The position numbers were made by a program, and so were the translations under genes. The notes below the pieces were generated by a model that did not search any database, had not been told where the DNA came from, and saw only the letters and a list, made by a program, of their open reading frames with translations. DNA of 15,082 nt from CAVSWN01 sp046728115 (GTDB lineage Bacteria > Acidobacteriota > Vicinamibacteria > Vicinamibacterales > CAVVIG01), in contig JBKPDW010000619.1 of NCBI GenBank assembly GCA_046728115.1, positions 1-15,082 of the forward strand, given 5' to 3'. Positions 6,870 to 13,800 of the stretch are shown in pieces (position 1 is the first letter of the stretch; each line of letters opens with the position of its first letter).

Positions 6870-6898
6870 GATACGAAAAAAAATGCGCGGAGGGTTCA
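6870..6898 (-). promoter_or_regulatory. ECF-type autoregulatory promoter of the sigma-factor operon
   Basis: On the minus strand TGAACC (6898-6893) is followed after exactly 17 nt by CGTATC (6875-6870). This matches the general ECF layout of an AAC-containing -35 and a CGT-type -10, resembling the SigW-type TGAAAC/CGTA pattern. The spacer ends in a run of eight T. The TGA of the -35 is also the stop codon of the upstream alkyltransferase gene. Expected transcription start is about 6863, at the GTG codon. Confidence 0.6.
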
Positions 6899-7240
6899 GG
6901 AACCCGCCTGACCTGCCTTCTTTGCGCTGCGCCTTGTTGTCGGCGTCCACGTCACGCGGTCGAGGTCACGGATTCGGCCGCCCGAGACGGAAACACCTTC
7001 GGCTGCAAGCAGAGCACGCTTCAAGGCTTCGCTGCCGCCGTACCCGCCGAGTCGTCCGCCGGCGGCGATGACGCGATGACACGGCACATCAGGCCGACCG
7101 CAGCCGCGCATGATGTTGCCTACTGCTCGCGCGGCGCGCGCTCGCCCCGCCATCGCGGCCACGTCGCCGTACGTAGCCACGCGACCCGGGGGAATGCGCC
7201 GCACGACGTTCAGGACGCGAACGAGAAAGGAGCTTCGCAT
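6896..7240 (-). CDS. Short MGMT-family DNA alkyltransferase (methylated-DNA-cysteine methyltransferase domain only)
   Basis: The 114-residue product is only the C-terminal alkyl-acceptor domain of O6-alkylguanine-DNA alkyltransferase. Such proteins flip an alkylated guanine out of DNA and, when the active Cys is present, take the alkyl group irreversibly. Visible are IPPGRVATYGDVA (16-28), the arginine-finger region ARAVG (37-41, Arg38) and the active-site PCHRVI (53-58, Cys54), then LGGYGG and a C-terminal Lys/Arg/Ser-rich tail. The length matches alkyltransferase-like proteins, but those have Trp in place of Cys, while this one keeps Cys. The conserved Asn a few residues before the active site appears to be Cys47. 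The ATG starts just before the domain; no ribosome-binding site is seen, and the leader consists of 7-nt repeats. It ends 33 nt before the sigma-factor start. Confidence 0.9.
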   Translation of the reverse strand: MRSSFLVRVLNVVRRIPPGRVATYGDVAAMAGRARAARAVGNIMRGCGRPDVPCHRVIAAGGRLGGYGGSEALKRALLAAEGVSVSGGRIRDLDRVTWTPTTRRSAKKAGQAGS

Positions 7241-7243
7241 TGT

Positions 7244-7320
7244 AGAGTTCAGATCTCAGAGTTCAGATTGATGGCAGCTTGTCAGACTTGGGACTTGAGA
7301 ACCTGAGACTTGCAACTTGA
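7244..7320. repeat. Degenerate 7-nt tandem repeats filling the HD-GYP/alkyltransferase gap
   Basis: AGAGTTCAGAT occurs twice (7244-7254 and 7258-7268) at a 14-nt period, i.e. heptads AGAGTTC and AGATCTC/AGATTGA. Further on, GACTTGG, GACTTGA, GAACCTGA, GACTTGC and AACTTGA follow one another (7285-7320), a heptad array with one 8-nt unit. The 86-bp gap is almost wholly made of these repeats. Their role is unknown. Confidence 0.65.
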
Positions 7321-7326
7321 AAAATT

Positions 7327-8691
7327 CTACATCACCGCGAGCGGGTCGAACTGGAGGTCGCTGGGGTCGAGTGGCGCCGTGATCGCGCGCGACCGGGTCG
7401 TGCCGTTGTCCTGCTCCCACAGGTTGAGATCGAACGGCAAATCCAAGCGCTGACCGTCCGCGTTCATCACGACTCGTACCCGCGGACGACGGGGATCCGG
7501 CGCGTGGGGGCTCATGACGACGGCGACTTCGCCGCTGTCGAGGCGCACGAGATTGCCGGCGGGGTAGATTCCAAGCAACTGAACGAACCGGCGCACCAGG
7601 TGCTGGTTGAAACGCCGGCCGTCGTTGGCTTTCAGGACCTCCAGAATGCGGTCGGTGGGGGACCCCTTCTGGTAGACACGCTGCGATCGCATGGCGTCGT
7701 ACACGTCGGCGATGGTGCAGAGCATCGTGCCGACGTTCAGGCCGCTGCGCACCACGCCGTCCGGATAACCGGAGCCGTCGAGTCGCAGGTGATGTTCGAA
7801 CGCGACGACCGGCGCGAGCGTCGGCACATCCGGCGTCCGCCGCAGCATCTCGGCGCCGTCGACCGTGTGACGCTTCATGATGGCAAACTCCGCGTCGGTC
7901 AGCTTGTCGGGCTTGTTGAGGATCTCCAGCGGCGTCTTCACTTTGCCGATGTCGTGCATGAGCCCCGCGAGTCCGAACTCCCGCAGCAGCGGCCCTTCGA
8001 CGCCCAGCCCGCGCGCCTGCCCCATCATGAGAATCGAGACGTTCACCATGTGCGTGAACGTGTAGTTGTCATAGTCCTTGAGCGCGGTCAGCGCGAGAAG
8101 GGCGGTCCGGTTTTCGGCGACTGCCTGCGCCAGCCCGTCGATCATCGTCCGCGCCATCGTGATGTCGGGCTTCCCCTCGGTCTGCGCGCTGTCCCACAGC
8201 CGGCCGGCCACCGACACGGCATCGCGGTAGAGTCGCCTGATCGTGGCCATGTCGGTGAGGCTGCCGGAGGTGCGCTGCTCGACGACGATGCGGCCCACAC
8301 GGATGTGAGGCTGCGCAGGAAACTGGCTCTCCCGGTGGTTCGAATCGGCCGATTCGATCGCGATGATGGCGTCGATGAGGGCTGCGAGTTCTTCGAGCGC
8401 GACGCCGCGCTCGATGGTGACGCGCTCCACGCCGCAATGCTGCAGACGCTTCACCATCGGTCCAAGGGTCTCGAGCCTGGTCAGCGGCGTGTCGTCCACG
8501 ATCAGTTCGTCGCCGACGACTCCCATGACGACCGCCGGCTGCTGGTGATGCAGGGCTTCGAGCGACATGCCGAGCGCCTCGAGGTTACGTCCGATGATGG
8601 GATGTCCTGAAGAGTAGAGCTGCGCCGCGCGAAGCGCGGCCGCGAAGCGCCGGACCAGATCGTCAGCGATCTGCAGATGCGAGGTGCTCAT
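7327..8691 (-). CDS. HD-GYP domain protein, probable cyclic-di-GMP phosphodiesterase
   Basis: The 454-residue soluble protein has an HD-GYP domain at about 200-375. Motifs are H214 in FTHMVNV, the HD pair in HDIGK (246-250), H275, HH (300-301), DGSGYP (305-310) and IADVYDAM (327-334), so the metal and GYP residues all look intact. HD-GYP enzymes hydrolyse cyclic-di-GMP to pGpG or GMP. The N-terminal 140 residues hold a domain I cannot name, with LYSSGHPII (25-33) and ELIVDDTPL (62-70). The neighbouring HEAT protein has a related domain. A PilZ-like or small beta region may follow at about 385-425, but this is uncertain. The start overlaps the upstream gene as ATGA (4 nt), so the pair is translationally coupled. 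A much longer in-frame reading upstream is only an alternate frame of the HEAT gene. Confidence 0.93.
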   Translation of the reverse strand: MSTSHLQIADDLVRRFAAALRAAQLYSSGHPIIGRNLEALGMSLEALHHQQPAVVMGVVGDELIVDDTPLTRLETLGPMVKRLQHCGVERVTIERGVALEELAALIDAIIAIESADSNHRESQFPAQPHIRVGRIVVEQRTSGSLTDMATIRRLYRDAVSVAGRLWDSAQTEGKPDITMARTMIDGLAQAVAENRTALLALTALKDYDNYTFTHMVNVSILMMGQARGLGVEGPLLREFGLAGLMHDIGKVKTPLEILNKPDKLTDAEFAIMKRHTVDGAEMLRRTPDVPTLAPVVAFEHHLRLDGSGYPDGVVRSGLNVGTMLCTIADVYDAMRSQRVYQKGSPTDRILEVLKANDGRRFNQHLVRRFVQLLGIYPAGNLVRLDSGEVAVVMSPHAPDPRRPRVRVVMNADGQRLDLPFDLNLWEQDNGTTRSRAITAPLDPSDLQFDPLAVM

Positions 8692-10949
8692 GCCCGGCCC
8701 TCTCGCACGGAGAGTCCGGCACGGGCCGTTTCCAGGTGAGCGCGAGCCGCTGCCCGTACGCCGCGCGATCCGCTGCCGGCCGCGTGTTCGAGCGCGGCGA
8801 TGGCCTCGGGCGTACCGATCCGGGCGAGCGCTGCCGCGGCCACCGATCTGAGAGCGGCCGTTCGACGCGGTGCCCACCATTCGCCTCGGTGGAGCACTTC
8901 GGTCAGCGGCTCGATCCCGGCGGCTGCTCGCAGCACGCCGAGCGATTGAACGGCTCGATGGAAAGCCGGAGCGAACGGCCCGCGATGATCGACGTGCCGG
9001 AGGATATAGGCAAAGAGCGGCGCTGCACGCTCGTCGCGGACGCCGCACAACGCCTGCATCAGCGCATCGCGCGATCGAGGGCTGGCTTCCGTGAGAGCCC
9101 GCGTGAAGAGCCGGTAGGCCGCATCGGTGCCGACGTTCAGGATGGCCCGCAGCGCTTCGCGCTGCATTTGCGGCTCCCCATCGTCGAGCAGTTCGGTCAG
9201 ATCGGGCAGCGAGTCGCTGCCGCCGAATTGACGAATCAGATAGATCGCGGTGCGTCGCATCCCGGCGTCCTGAGACGTCTTGAGCTGTTCGACGATGCGG
9301 CGCGCGGCCGGCCCGAAGGCCAGCAGGATCGAGGTCCAGCGCTCCCGCGTGCGCGGCCGGTCCTCGGTCGTCAACGTGCGCACGATTGGTGCGACGATCG
9401 GCTCCCCGAGTTCGAGGCACAACGCCCGCACGGCATCGAACTCGGTCTCGTCGAGAGTGTCGAGATGCGCGGTAAGGTGATTGACCGCCGGTCCGTTCGC
9501 CAGTGCCTCGATCGCGCTCATGGCGTGCGCGCGCCGTCCCGGTATTCCGTCGCGCCTCGTTTCGCGCGTCAGCTGCGACACCAGCTCACCTGCTGCCGCG
9601 AAGTCGCCGACGAGCAGCAGGTCTTCGAGCAGCCGTACGATGGGAATCATCAGCTCGCCCCATCGCGCTTCGTCCTGTTCGATCCGCAGCAGGTCGGTCA
9701 CAACTGTCAGATCGAGCGTCCGGAGTGCGGTCGTCGCCACGGTACTCAGCCAGGCGTTGATGCGATCCGCAGAATCGTCGCTGATCGCCTCGATCTCGAT
9801 CGCTCGTCCCCGCGCATTCGATAACTCCCGTCCGTATTCGGCGGAGACAAACGGTTCGTCGTTGTACGAGCGCAGCAATTGTTCCGCCAGGCGATCCCAG
9901 GTCGCCTCGAATCCGTGCGTTGCGCCAAGGGGCGAGGCCACGACGTCCTCGCGCGCAAGCGCCAGCAGACGGGGCTGCTGCGTCGAATCAGGTACGAGCG
10001 CTTGAAACGCTTGTGCCACGCGATCGATGGCCGCATTGTCCGACGTCACTCCGCGTGCGACGAAACTGGCAATCGTGTCGTCGTTCATGCGGCTGACCAC
10101 GGCGCGAAGCAGCTGCGAATCGCGATCGGCCTCGGATGGCTGTGTGGACGCGTTCGAGCGCGGCCGCAGTAACTCGAGGATCGTATCCGGCGAGAGCATC
10201 CCCATGGCCACTGCCATGTTTCGCAGCGTGAGCTCGAGCTGATCGGAGTTGGTCTTCGACACCGCGTCGACGATGCCACGAAGCAGCCGCAGGAGGGCAG
10301 CGCTCCTGGTGGCGGGCCCGTGGCCATCGGCCGCCTGTTCAAGGGTCGCGATCAGCTCTTCGAGATGGTCCAGGTGTGCGGCGGCCTCGAGCAGGCTCCG
10401 AATCAGCTCCTCGCTCAGCTCGAGAGCGTCGCCCTGCAGGCAGAACGCCACCAGCCGCTCCCAATCCGCGGTCTCCCCGTCGGTGCGCTCCCGCAAGGCT
10501 TCGGCGTAGTCGATCTCGCGCAGATGCACGTGCCGGCTGCCCAGCGTTTCCCACACGCGCGTGATGCCTCCTTCGGCCCTGATCGCCTCCGGACTTCGCC
10601 CCAGCAGCATCAGGAAGTCGCGCCATGCCGCGACACCGCCGCCGGGGTGCACCGTGAGCTGTCCAATGAGATGCGCATGCAGCAGCGCCGCTAGTTCCAG
10701 GACGGCGGGGTCGGGCCGCGCCGGCGCGTGGCCATCGACAAGCAGGCCGTCCGGCAGAACAGTCAGCGTCAGCGGCGCGCTCATCAGCCTGTCGGATGTC
10801 AGGTCGACGATTCGGGCGAGCGTCGCGGAGATGGCGGGATGGCCGTCCGGATACAACAGAACGCCCCGCGCCGCCGCTTTGCACGCGCGTGCAAAATCGA
10901 CGAGACGCGACGAGTCCTGGGCGCTGAGCGCCGTAGCGACGGGAGGCAC
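8688..10949 (-). CDS. HEAT-repeat protein with an N-terminal domain shared with the HD-GYP partner
   Basis: This 753-residue soluble protein has no signal peptide or membrane span. Residues 15-145 resemble the N-terminus of the following HD-GYP protein: LYPDGHPAI (32-40) against LYSSGHPII, GLLVDGHAP (68-76) against ELIVDDTPL, and a similar helix-strand-helix after it. A long helical middle follows. About 525-745 is a run of HEAT-like helical pairs (for example MRRTAIYLIRQFG, QREALRAILNVG, RRTAALRSVAAAALARIG), a typical scaffold for protein contacts. The GTG at 10949 is the only possible start that keeps the N-terminal domain, because an in-frame TAA lies 9 nt before it and the next Met is residue 56. 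No Shine-Dalgarno is present. It probably partners the HD-GYP enzyme; no catalytic motif is visible. Confidence 0.85.
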   Translation of the reverse strand: MPPVATALSAQDSSRLVDFARACKAAARGVLLYPDGHPAISATLARIVDLTSDRLMSAPLTLTVLPDGLLVDGHAPARPDPAVLELAALLHAHLIGQLTVHPGGGVAAWRDFLMLLGRSPEAIRAEGGITRVWETLGSRHVHLREIDYAEALRERTDGETADWERLVAFCLQGDALELSEELIRSLLEAAAHLDHLEELIATLEQAADGHGPATRSAALLRLLRGIVDAVSKTNSDQLELTLRNMAVAMGMLSPDTILELLRPRSNASTQPSEADRDSQLLRAVVSRMNDDTIASFVARGVTSDNAAIDRVAQAFQALVPDSTQQPRLLALAREDVVASPLGATHGFEATWDRLAEQLLRSYNDEPFVSAEYGRELSNARGRAIEIEAISDDSADRINAWLSTVATTALRTLDLTVVTDLLRIEQDEARWGELMIPIVRLLEDLLLVGDFAAAGELVSQLTRETRRDGIPGRRAHAMSAIEALANGPAVNHLTAHLDTLDETEFDAVRALCLELGEPIVAPIVRTLTTEDRPRTRERWTSILLAFGPAARRIVEQLKTSQDAGMRRTAIYLIRQFGGSDSLPDLTELLDDGEPQMQREALRAILNVGTDAAYRLFTRALTEASPRSRDALMQALCGVRDERAAPLFAYILRHVDHRGPFAPAFHRAVQSLGVLRAAAGIEPLTEVLHRGEWWAPRRTAALRSVAAAALARIGTPEAIAALEHAAGSGSRGVRAAARAHLETARAGLSVREGRA

Positions 10950-10953
10950 CGTA

Positions 10954-10965
10954 CCGATTTATCGG
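10954..10965. promoter_or_regulatory. Palindrome CCGAT-TT-ATCGG just upstream of the HEAT gene
   Basis: Perfect 5-bp arms flank a 2-nt centre, 4 nt before the GTG start codon. On the minus strand the same bases include GATAAAT, a possible -10 element 7-8 nt from the GTG. The site could be an operator covering the promoter, or chance. Function is inferred. Confidence 0.35.
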
Positions 10966-10991
10966 AATAAGGATGCGTAAAGACAGGGCTC

Positions 10992-11026
10992 GGGATTGGG
11001 GTTGGGGATTAGGTATTCGGTTCGGG
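10992..11026 (+). repeat. G-rich heptad repeat in the divergent HEAT/phosphorylase gap
   Basis: Four consecutive 7-nt units (GGATTGG, GGTTGGG, GATTAGG, TATTCGG) occupy 10993-11020, followed by a GGG run at 11024-11026. The runs GGG, GGGG, GGGG and GGG could form a G-quadruplex on the plus strand with a long last loop. The 193-bp gap otherwise contains the palindrome at 10954-10965 and the -10 element at 11124. Confidence 0.45.
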
Positions 11027-11123
11027 TTAGAGTCCTGTCCGCCGAAGCTGGCCGCCAGTAGTGCGAGCAAAGGCGGGTTTGCCGCGCCGTGGCTCGGGCC
11101 CGTGGAGAGCGAGCGAAGCCGGG

Positions 11124-11129
11124 TATACT
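11124..11129 (+). promoter_or_regulatory. -10 element (TATACT) of the nucleoside-salvage cluster
   Basis: TATACT lies 13 nt before the ATG at 11143, so the transcript would have a leader of only about 6 nt. The sequence between them is C-rich with no Shine-Dalgarno. The -35 at 17-nt spacing (CGTGGA) is weak. Confidence 0.45.
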
Positions 11130-11142
11130 GCCCCCGCCCCAC

Positions 11143-12447
11143 ATGCGTGCAATCGACGTGATTGCCAAAAAACGGGACGGCGGAGCTCTGTCTCGCGAAG
11201 AAATCCAGTATTTCGTGAACGGCGTGACGACCGGATCGTGGCCCGAGTATCAGGCGTCGGCCCTCCTGATGGCGATTCTGATTCGCGGTATGGCCGCCGA
11301 GGAGACGGCGTGCCTCACCGATGCGATGGTGCATTCCGGCGTGCGTGTCGACCTGAGCGACATCCCCGGCGCGAAGGTGGACAAACACAGCACCGGCGGT
11401 GTGGGCGACAAGACCTCGCTGATTCTGGCGCCGCTGGCTGCCGCGTGCGGTGTGGCCGTGCCGATGATGTCGGGCCGCGGACTTGGGCACACCGGTGGAA
11501 CACTCGACAAGCTGGAGTCCATTCCCGGCTTCCGCGTCGGCCTGTCGATCGAGGAGATGAAGGCCGCACTGGCCAGAACCGGCTGCGCGATGATCGGTCA
11601 GACCTCGCAGATTGCGCCGGCGGACAAGAAGCTTTACGCGCTGCGCGACGTGACCGCCACCGTCGAAAGCATTCCCCTCATCAGCGCGTCGATTATGAGC
11701 AAGAAGATCGCCGAAGGGATCGATGCGCTCGTACTCGACGTCAAGACCGGCAGCGGCGCTTTCATGAAGACCGAGGCCGACTCGCGGCGTCTTGCCGAAT
11801 CGCTGGTCTCGATCGGCAAGGCGTCCGGCGTCAAGACCGAAGCGGTCATCACCGCGATGGACACGCCGCTCGGCCGAGCCGTTGGCAACGCGCTCGAAGT
11901 GATCGAGAGTGTGGACGTGCTCAAGGGCGGTGGGCCGCAGGATCTGATCGATGTCTCGATCGAATTGACTGCCAGAATGCTCATGATCGGGGGCGCTGCG
12001 ACCGACCGCGCCGACGCCGAGCGTCGCGTGCGACGAGCGATCTCATCCGGTGCCGGTCTCGAGCGCTTCCGACGAATCGTCGAGCAGCAGGGCGGCGACC
12101 CGCGCGTTGTCGACGACTACAGCCGCCTGCCGTCGGTCGCCGGTCGTCACGTCGTCACGGCACCACGCGCAGGGATTGTCACACGACTGGATGCAGAACT
12201 GCTGGGTCGCGCGTCCGTCGCGCTCGGGGCAGGCCGGGATCGTGCGGAGGATCCCGTCGATCCGGCCGTGGGCATCATGGTGCACGCGAAACCGGGCGAC
12301 GATGTGAGCGCTGGTGACGCGGTCGTCGAACTGCATTTCCGCGAAGCTGCAAGGCTGGACGCAGCGCTGCAGCTCATGGCTACCGCCATAACCATTGGCG
12401 ACGAGCGGCCCGGCTTGCGGCGCTTGATCGTCGGAGAGGTGCGTTGA
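11143..12447 (+). CDS. deoA: Thymidine/pyrimidine-nucleoside phosphorylase
   Basis: The 434-residue enzyme splits thymidine, deoxyuridine or uridine with phosphate into base and (deoxy)ribose-1-phosphate in the cytosol. The glycosyltransferase family 3 fold is clear: helical N-domain (about 1-65), phosphate-binding KHSTGGVGDKTS (81-92), signature SGRGLGHTGGTLDKLE (110-125), LRDVTATVESIPLISASIMS (about 167-186) and the C-terminal barrel-sandwich domain (about 345-420). Length and motifs fit both DeoA and the broader-specificity Pdp. I cannot separate them by eye; a cluster with cytidine deaminase but no visible uridine phosphorylase makes Pdp-like activity reasonable. The ATG at 11143 matches family N-termini (MRAIDVIAKKRDG). 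An 18-codon upstream extension was rejected because it would cover the -10. It overlaps the transporter gene by 1 nt. Confidence 0.95.
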   Translation: MRAIDVIAKKRDGGALSREEIQYFVNGVTTGSWPEYQASALLMAILIRGMAAEETACLTDAMVHSGVRVDLSDIPGAKVDKHSTGGVGDKTSLILAPLAAACGVAVPMMSGRGLGHTGGTLDKLESIPGFRVGLSIEEMKAALARTGCAMIGQTSQIAPADKKLYALRDVTATVESIPLISASIMSKKIAEGIDALVLDVKTGSGAFMKTEADSRRLAESLVSIGKASGVKTEAVITAMDTPLGRAVGNALEVIESVDVLKGGGPQDLIDVSIELTARMLMIGGAATDRADAERRVRRAISSGAGLERFRRIVEQQGGDPRVVDDYSRLPSVAGRHVVTAPRAGIVTRLDAELLGRASVALGAGRDRAEDPVDPAVGIMVHAKPGDDVSAGDAVVELHFREAARLDAALQLMATAITIGDERPGLRRLIVGEVR

Positions 12448-13688
12448 TGCTCGGTGTCTTTCAGCCGCTGTTTGGTGCTCTCGTGATTCTGACCATCGCC
12501 GTCTTGTGTTCGAACAACCGGCGCGCGATCAACTGGCACACGGTCGCCTGGGGCGTGGGCCTGCAGGTAGTGTTCGCCATCATCGTCCTCAAGACGACAC
12601 TCGGACAGCAGGTGTTCTCGACGCTCGGCGCGGGCATCAACAAGCTGCTCAGTTTTTCCGGCGTCGGCGCAGAGTTCGTGTTCGGGCCGCTCGGCAACAG
12701 CAGCGTGTGGAGGCGGGCGATCGTGGGCGCGCTGGGAGAGGAAGGCGCGAAGTATCCCGTCCTCTTTGCCTTCCAGGTCCTGCCGACGATCATCTTCATC
12801 GCCGGGCTGTTCGCCATCCTCTATTACTTCGGCGTCATGCAGATCATCGTCCGGGTATTCGCCCTGCTGATGCATCGCGTGATGAACGCGAGCGGTGCGG
12901 AATCGCTGAACGTGGCCGCTAGCATCTTCATGGGCCAGACCGAGGCGCCGCTGACCATCCGGCCGTACCTGCCGGAAATGACGGAGTCCGAGTTGATGAC
13001 GGTGATGACGTCGGGAATGGCGCACATCTCCGGCGGCATCATGGCAGCCTACATCCTGTTCGGCATCGAGGCGAAGCACCTCCTGACCGCCGTGATCATG
13101 ACGGCCCCCGGTACGATCATGATGGCGAAGATGCTGGTACCCGAAACAGAAGTGCCGAAGACGATGGGAGCGGTCAGACTGGAGGTGGAGCGGACGGACG
13201 TGAACGTGATCGACGCCGCGGGGCGCGGGACGGGCGAGGGTTTGCAACTCGCGATGAACGTCGGCGCGATGCTCATCTCGTTTCTTGCGCTCATCGCACT
13301 GATCAACTACCTGCTCGGGTTCTTGCATCTGAGCCTGGAGCAGATTTTTGGATGGGTGTTTGCGCCTGTGGCGTGGAGCATGGGCGTCCCGTGGCGCGAC
13401 GCGCCGACCATCGGCAATCTGCTCGGCACGCGCATGGCGGCGAACGAGCTCGTCGCCTACTCGCAGCTCGGTCCGCTCAAGAACTCGCTCGATCCGAAAT
13501 CGTTCACGATCGCGACGTTCGCATTGTGCGGATTCGCCAACTTCAGTTCGATTGGCATCCAGATTGGCGGCATCGGCGCGCTGGCGCCGAACCGGCGCCA
13601 CGATCTCGCTCGTCTCGGGCTGCGCGCGATGTTTGCGGGGACGCTGGCGAACTTCATGACTGCAACCATCGCGGGATTCCTGCTATGA
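12447..13688 (+). CDS. nupC: NupC-type concentrative nucleoside transporter (CNT family)
   Basis: The 413-residue inner-membrane protein has multiple hydrophobic helices and the CNT signature motifs: GQTEAPL (163-169), NELVAY (333-338) and GFANFSSIGIQIGG (362-375). In characterised CNT proteins these contact the nucleoside base, the ribose and the coupling cation. It should import nucleosides with H+ or Na+. An additional hydrophilic loop at about 230-265 sits between helices. The ATG at 12447 overlaps the phosphorylase stop (TGATG) and has GGAGAGG at 12433-12439 with a 7-nt gap, so the pair is coupled; a TTG one codon earlier is possible but less favoured. Position between two nucleoside phosphorylases supports uptake for salvage or catabolism. 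Base preference cannot be read reliably. Confidence 0.95.
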   Translation: MLGVFQPLFGALVILTIAVLCSNNRRAINWHTVAWGVGLQVVFAIIVLKTTLGQQVFSTLGAGINKLLSFSGVGAEFVFGPLGNSSVWRRAIVGALGEEGAKYPVLFAFQVLPTIIFIAGLFAILYYFGVMQIIVRVFALLMHRVMNASGAESLNVAASIFMGQTEAPLTIRPYLPEMTESELMTVMTSGMAHISGGIMAAYILFGIEAKHLLTAVIMTAPGTIMMAKMLVPETEVPKTMGAVRLEVERTDVNVIDAAGRGTGEGLQLAMNVGAMLISFLALIALINYLLGFLHLSLEQIFGWVFAPVAWSMGVPWRDAPTIGNLLGTRMAANELVAYSQLGPLKNSLDPKSFTIATFALCGFANFSSIGIQIGGIGALAPNRRHDLARLGLRAMFAGTLANFMTATIAGFLL

Positions 13689-13714
13689 CGCTCGCGTCGA
13701 CTTTCGCTGCGACG

Positions 13715-13792
13715 AAATGCAGCCACAAAGACACGACAACACGAAGATCATGAAGATCGTCTTCGTGACGTCGTGTTTTCGTGGTTGCATTT
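13715..13792. repeat. Long imperfect inverted repeat between transporter and purine phosphorylase genes
   Basis: The arms 13715-13749 and 13755-13792 are complementary at about 30 of 35 positions, with a 3-nt bulge and a 5-nt loop. Both arms carry variants of ACACGAC and CACGAAG. The element starts 26 nt after the transporter stop and ends 8 nt before the phosphorylase ATG. It could be a REP-like repeat, an attenuator or terminator, or a processing site. No T-run follows, so simple intrinsic termination is not supported. Confidence 0.75.
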
Positions 13793-13800
13793 AACTCGTT

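Noticed and set aside
6041..7306. 421-codon open frame on the plus strand
   Set aside because: It is antisense to the anti-sigma, sigma and alkyltransferase genes and crosses their boundaries, with no recognisable domain.
8692..9420. Long N-terminal extension of the HD-GYP protein
   Set aside because: The extension is an Arg/Ala-rich alternate frame of the HEAT gene. The ATG at 8691 overlaps the HEAT stop as ATGA and begins the conserved N-terminal domain.
11089..11142. 18-codon upstream extension of the pyrimidine phosphorylase
   Set aside because: The extension (MARARGERAKPG...) is not seen in the family, and it would place the TATACT promoter element inside the coding region.
12147..13601. 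484-codon open frame on the minus strand
   Set aside because: It is antisense to the phosphorylase and transporter genes, both of which have clear family motifs, and its composition (His, Arg, Asp-rich) is that of a shadow frame.
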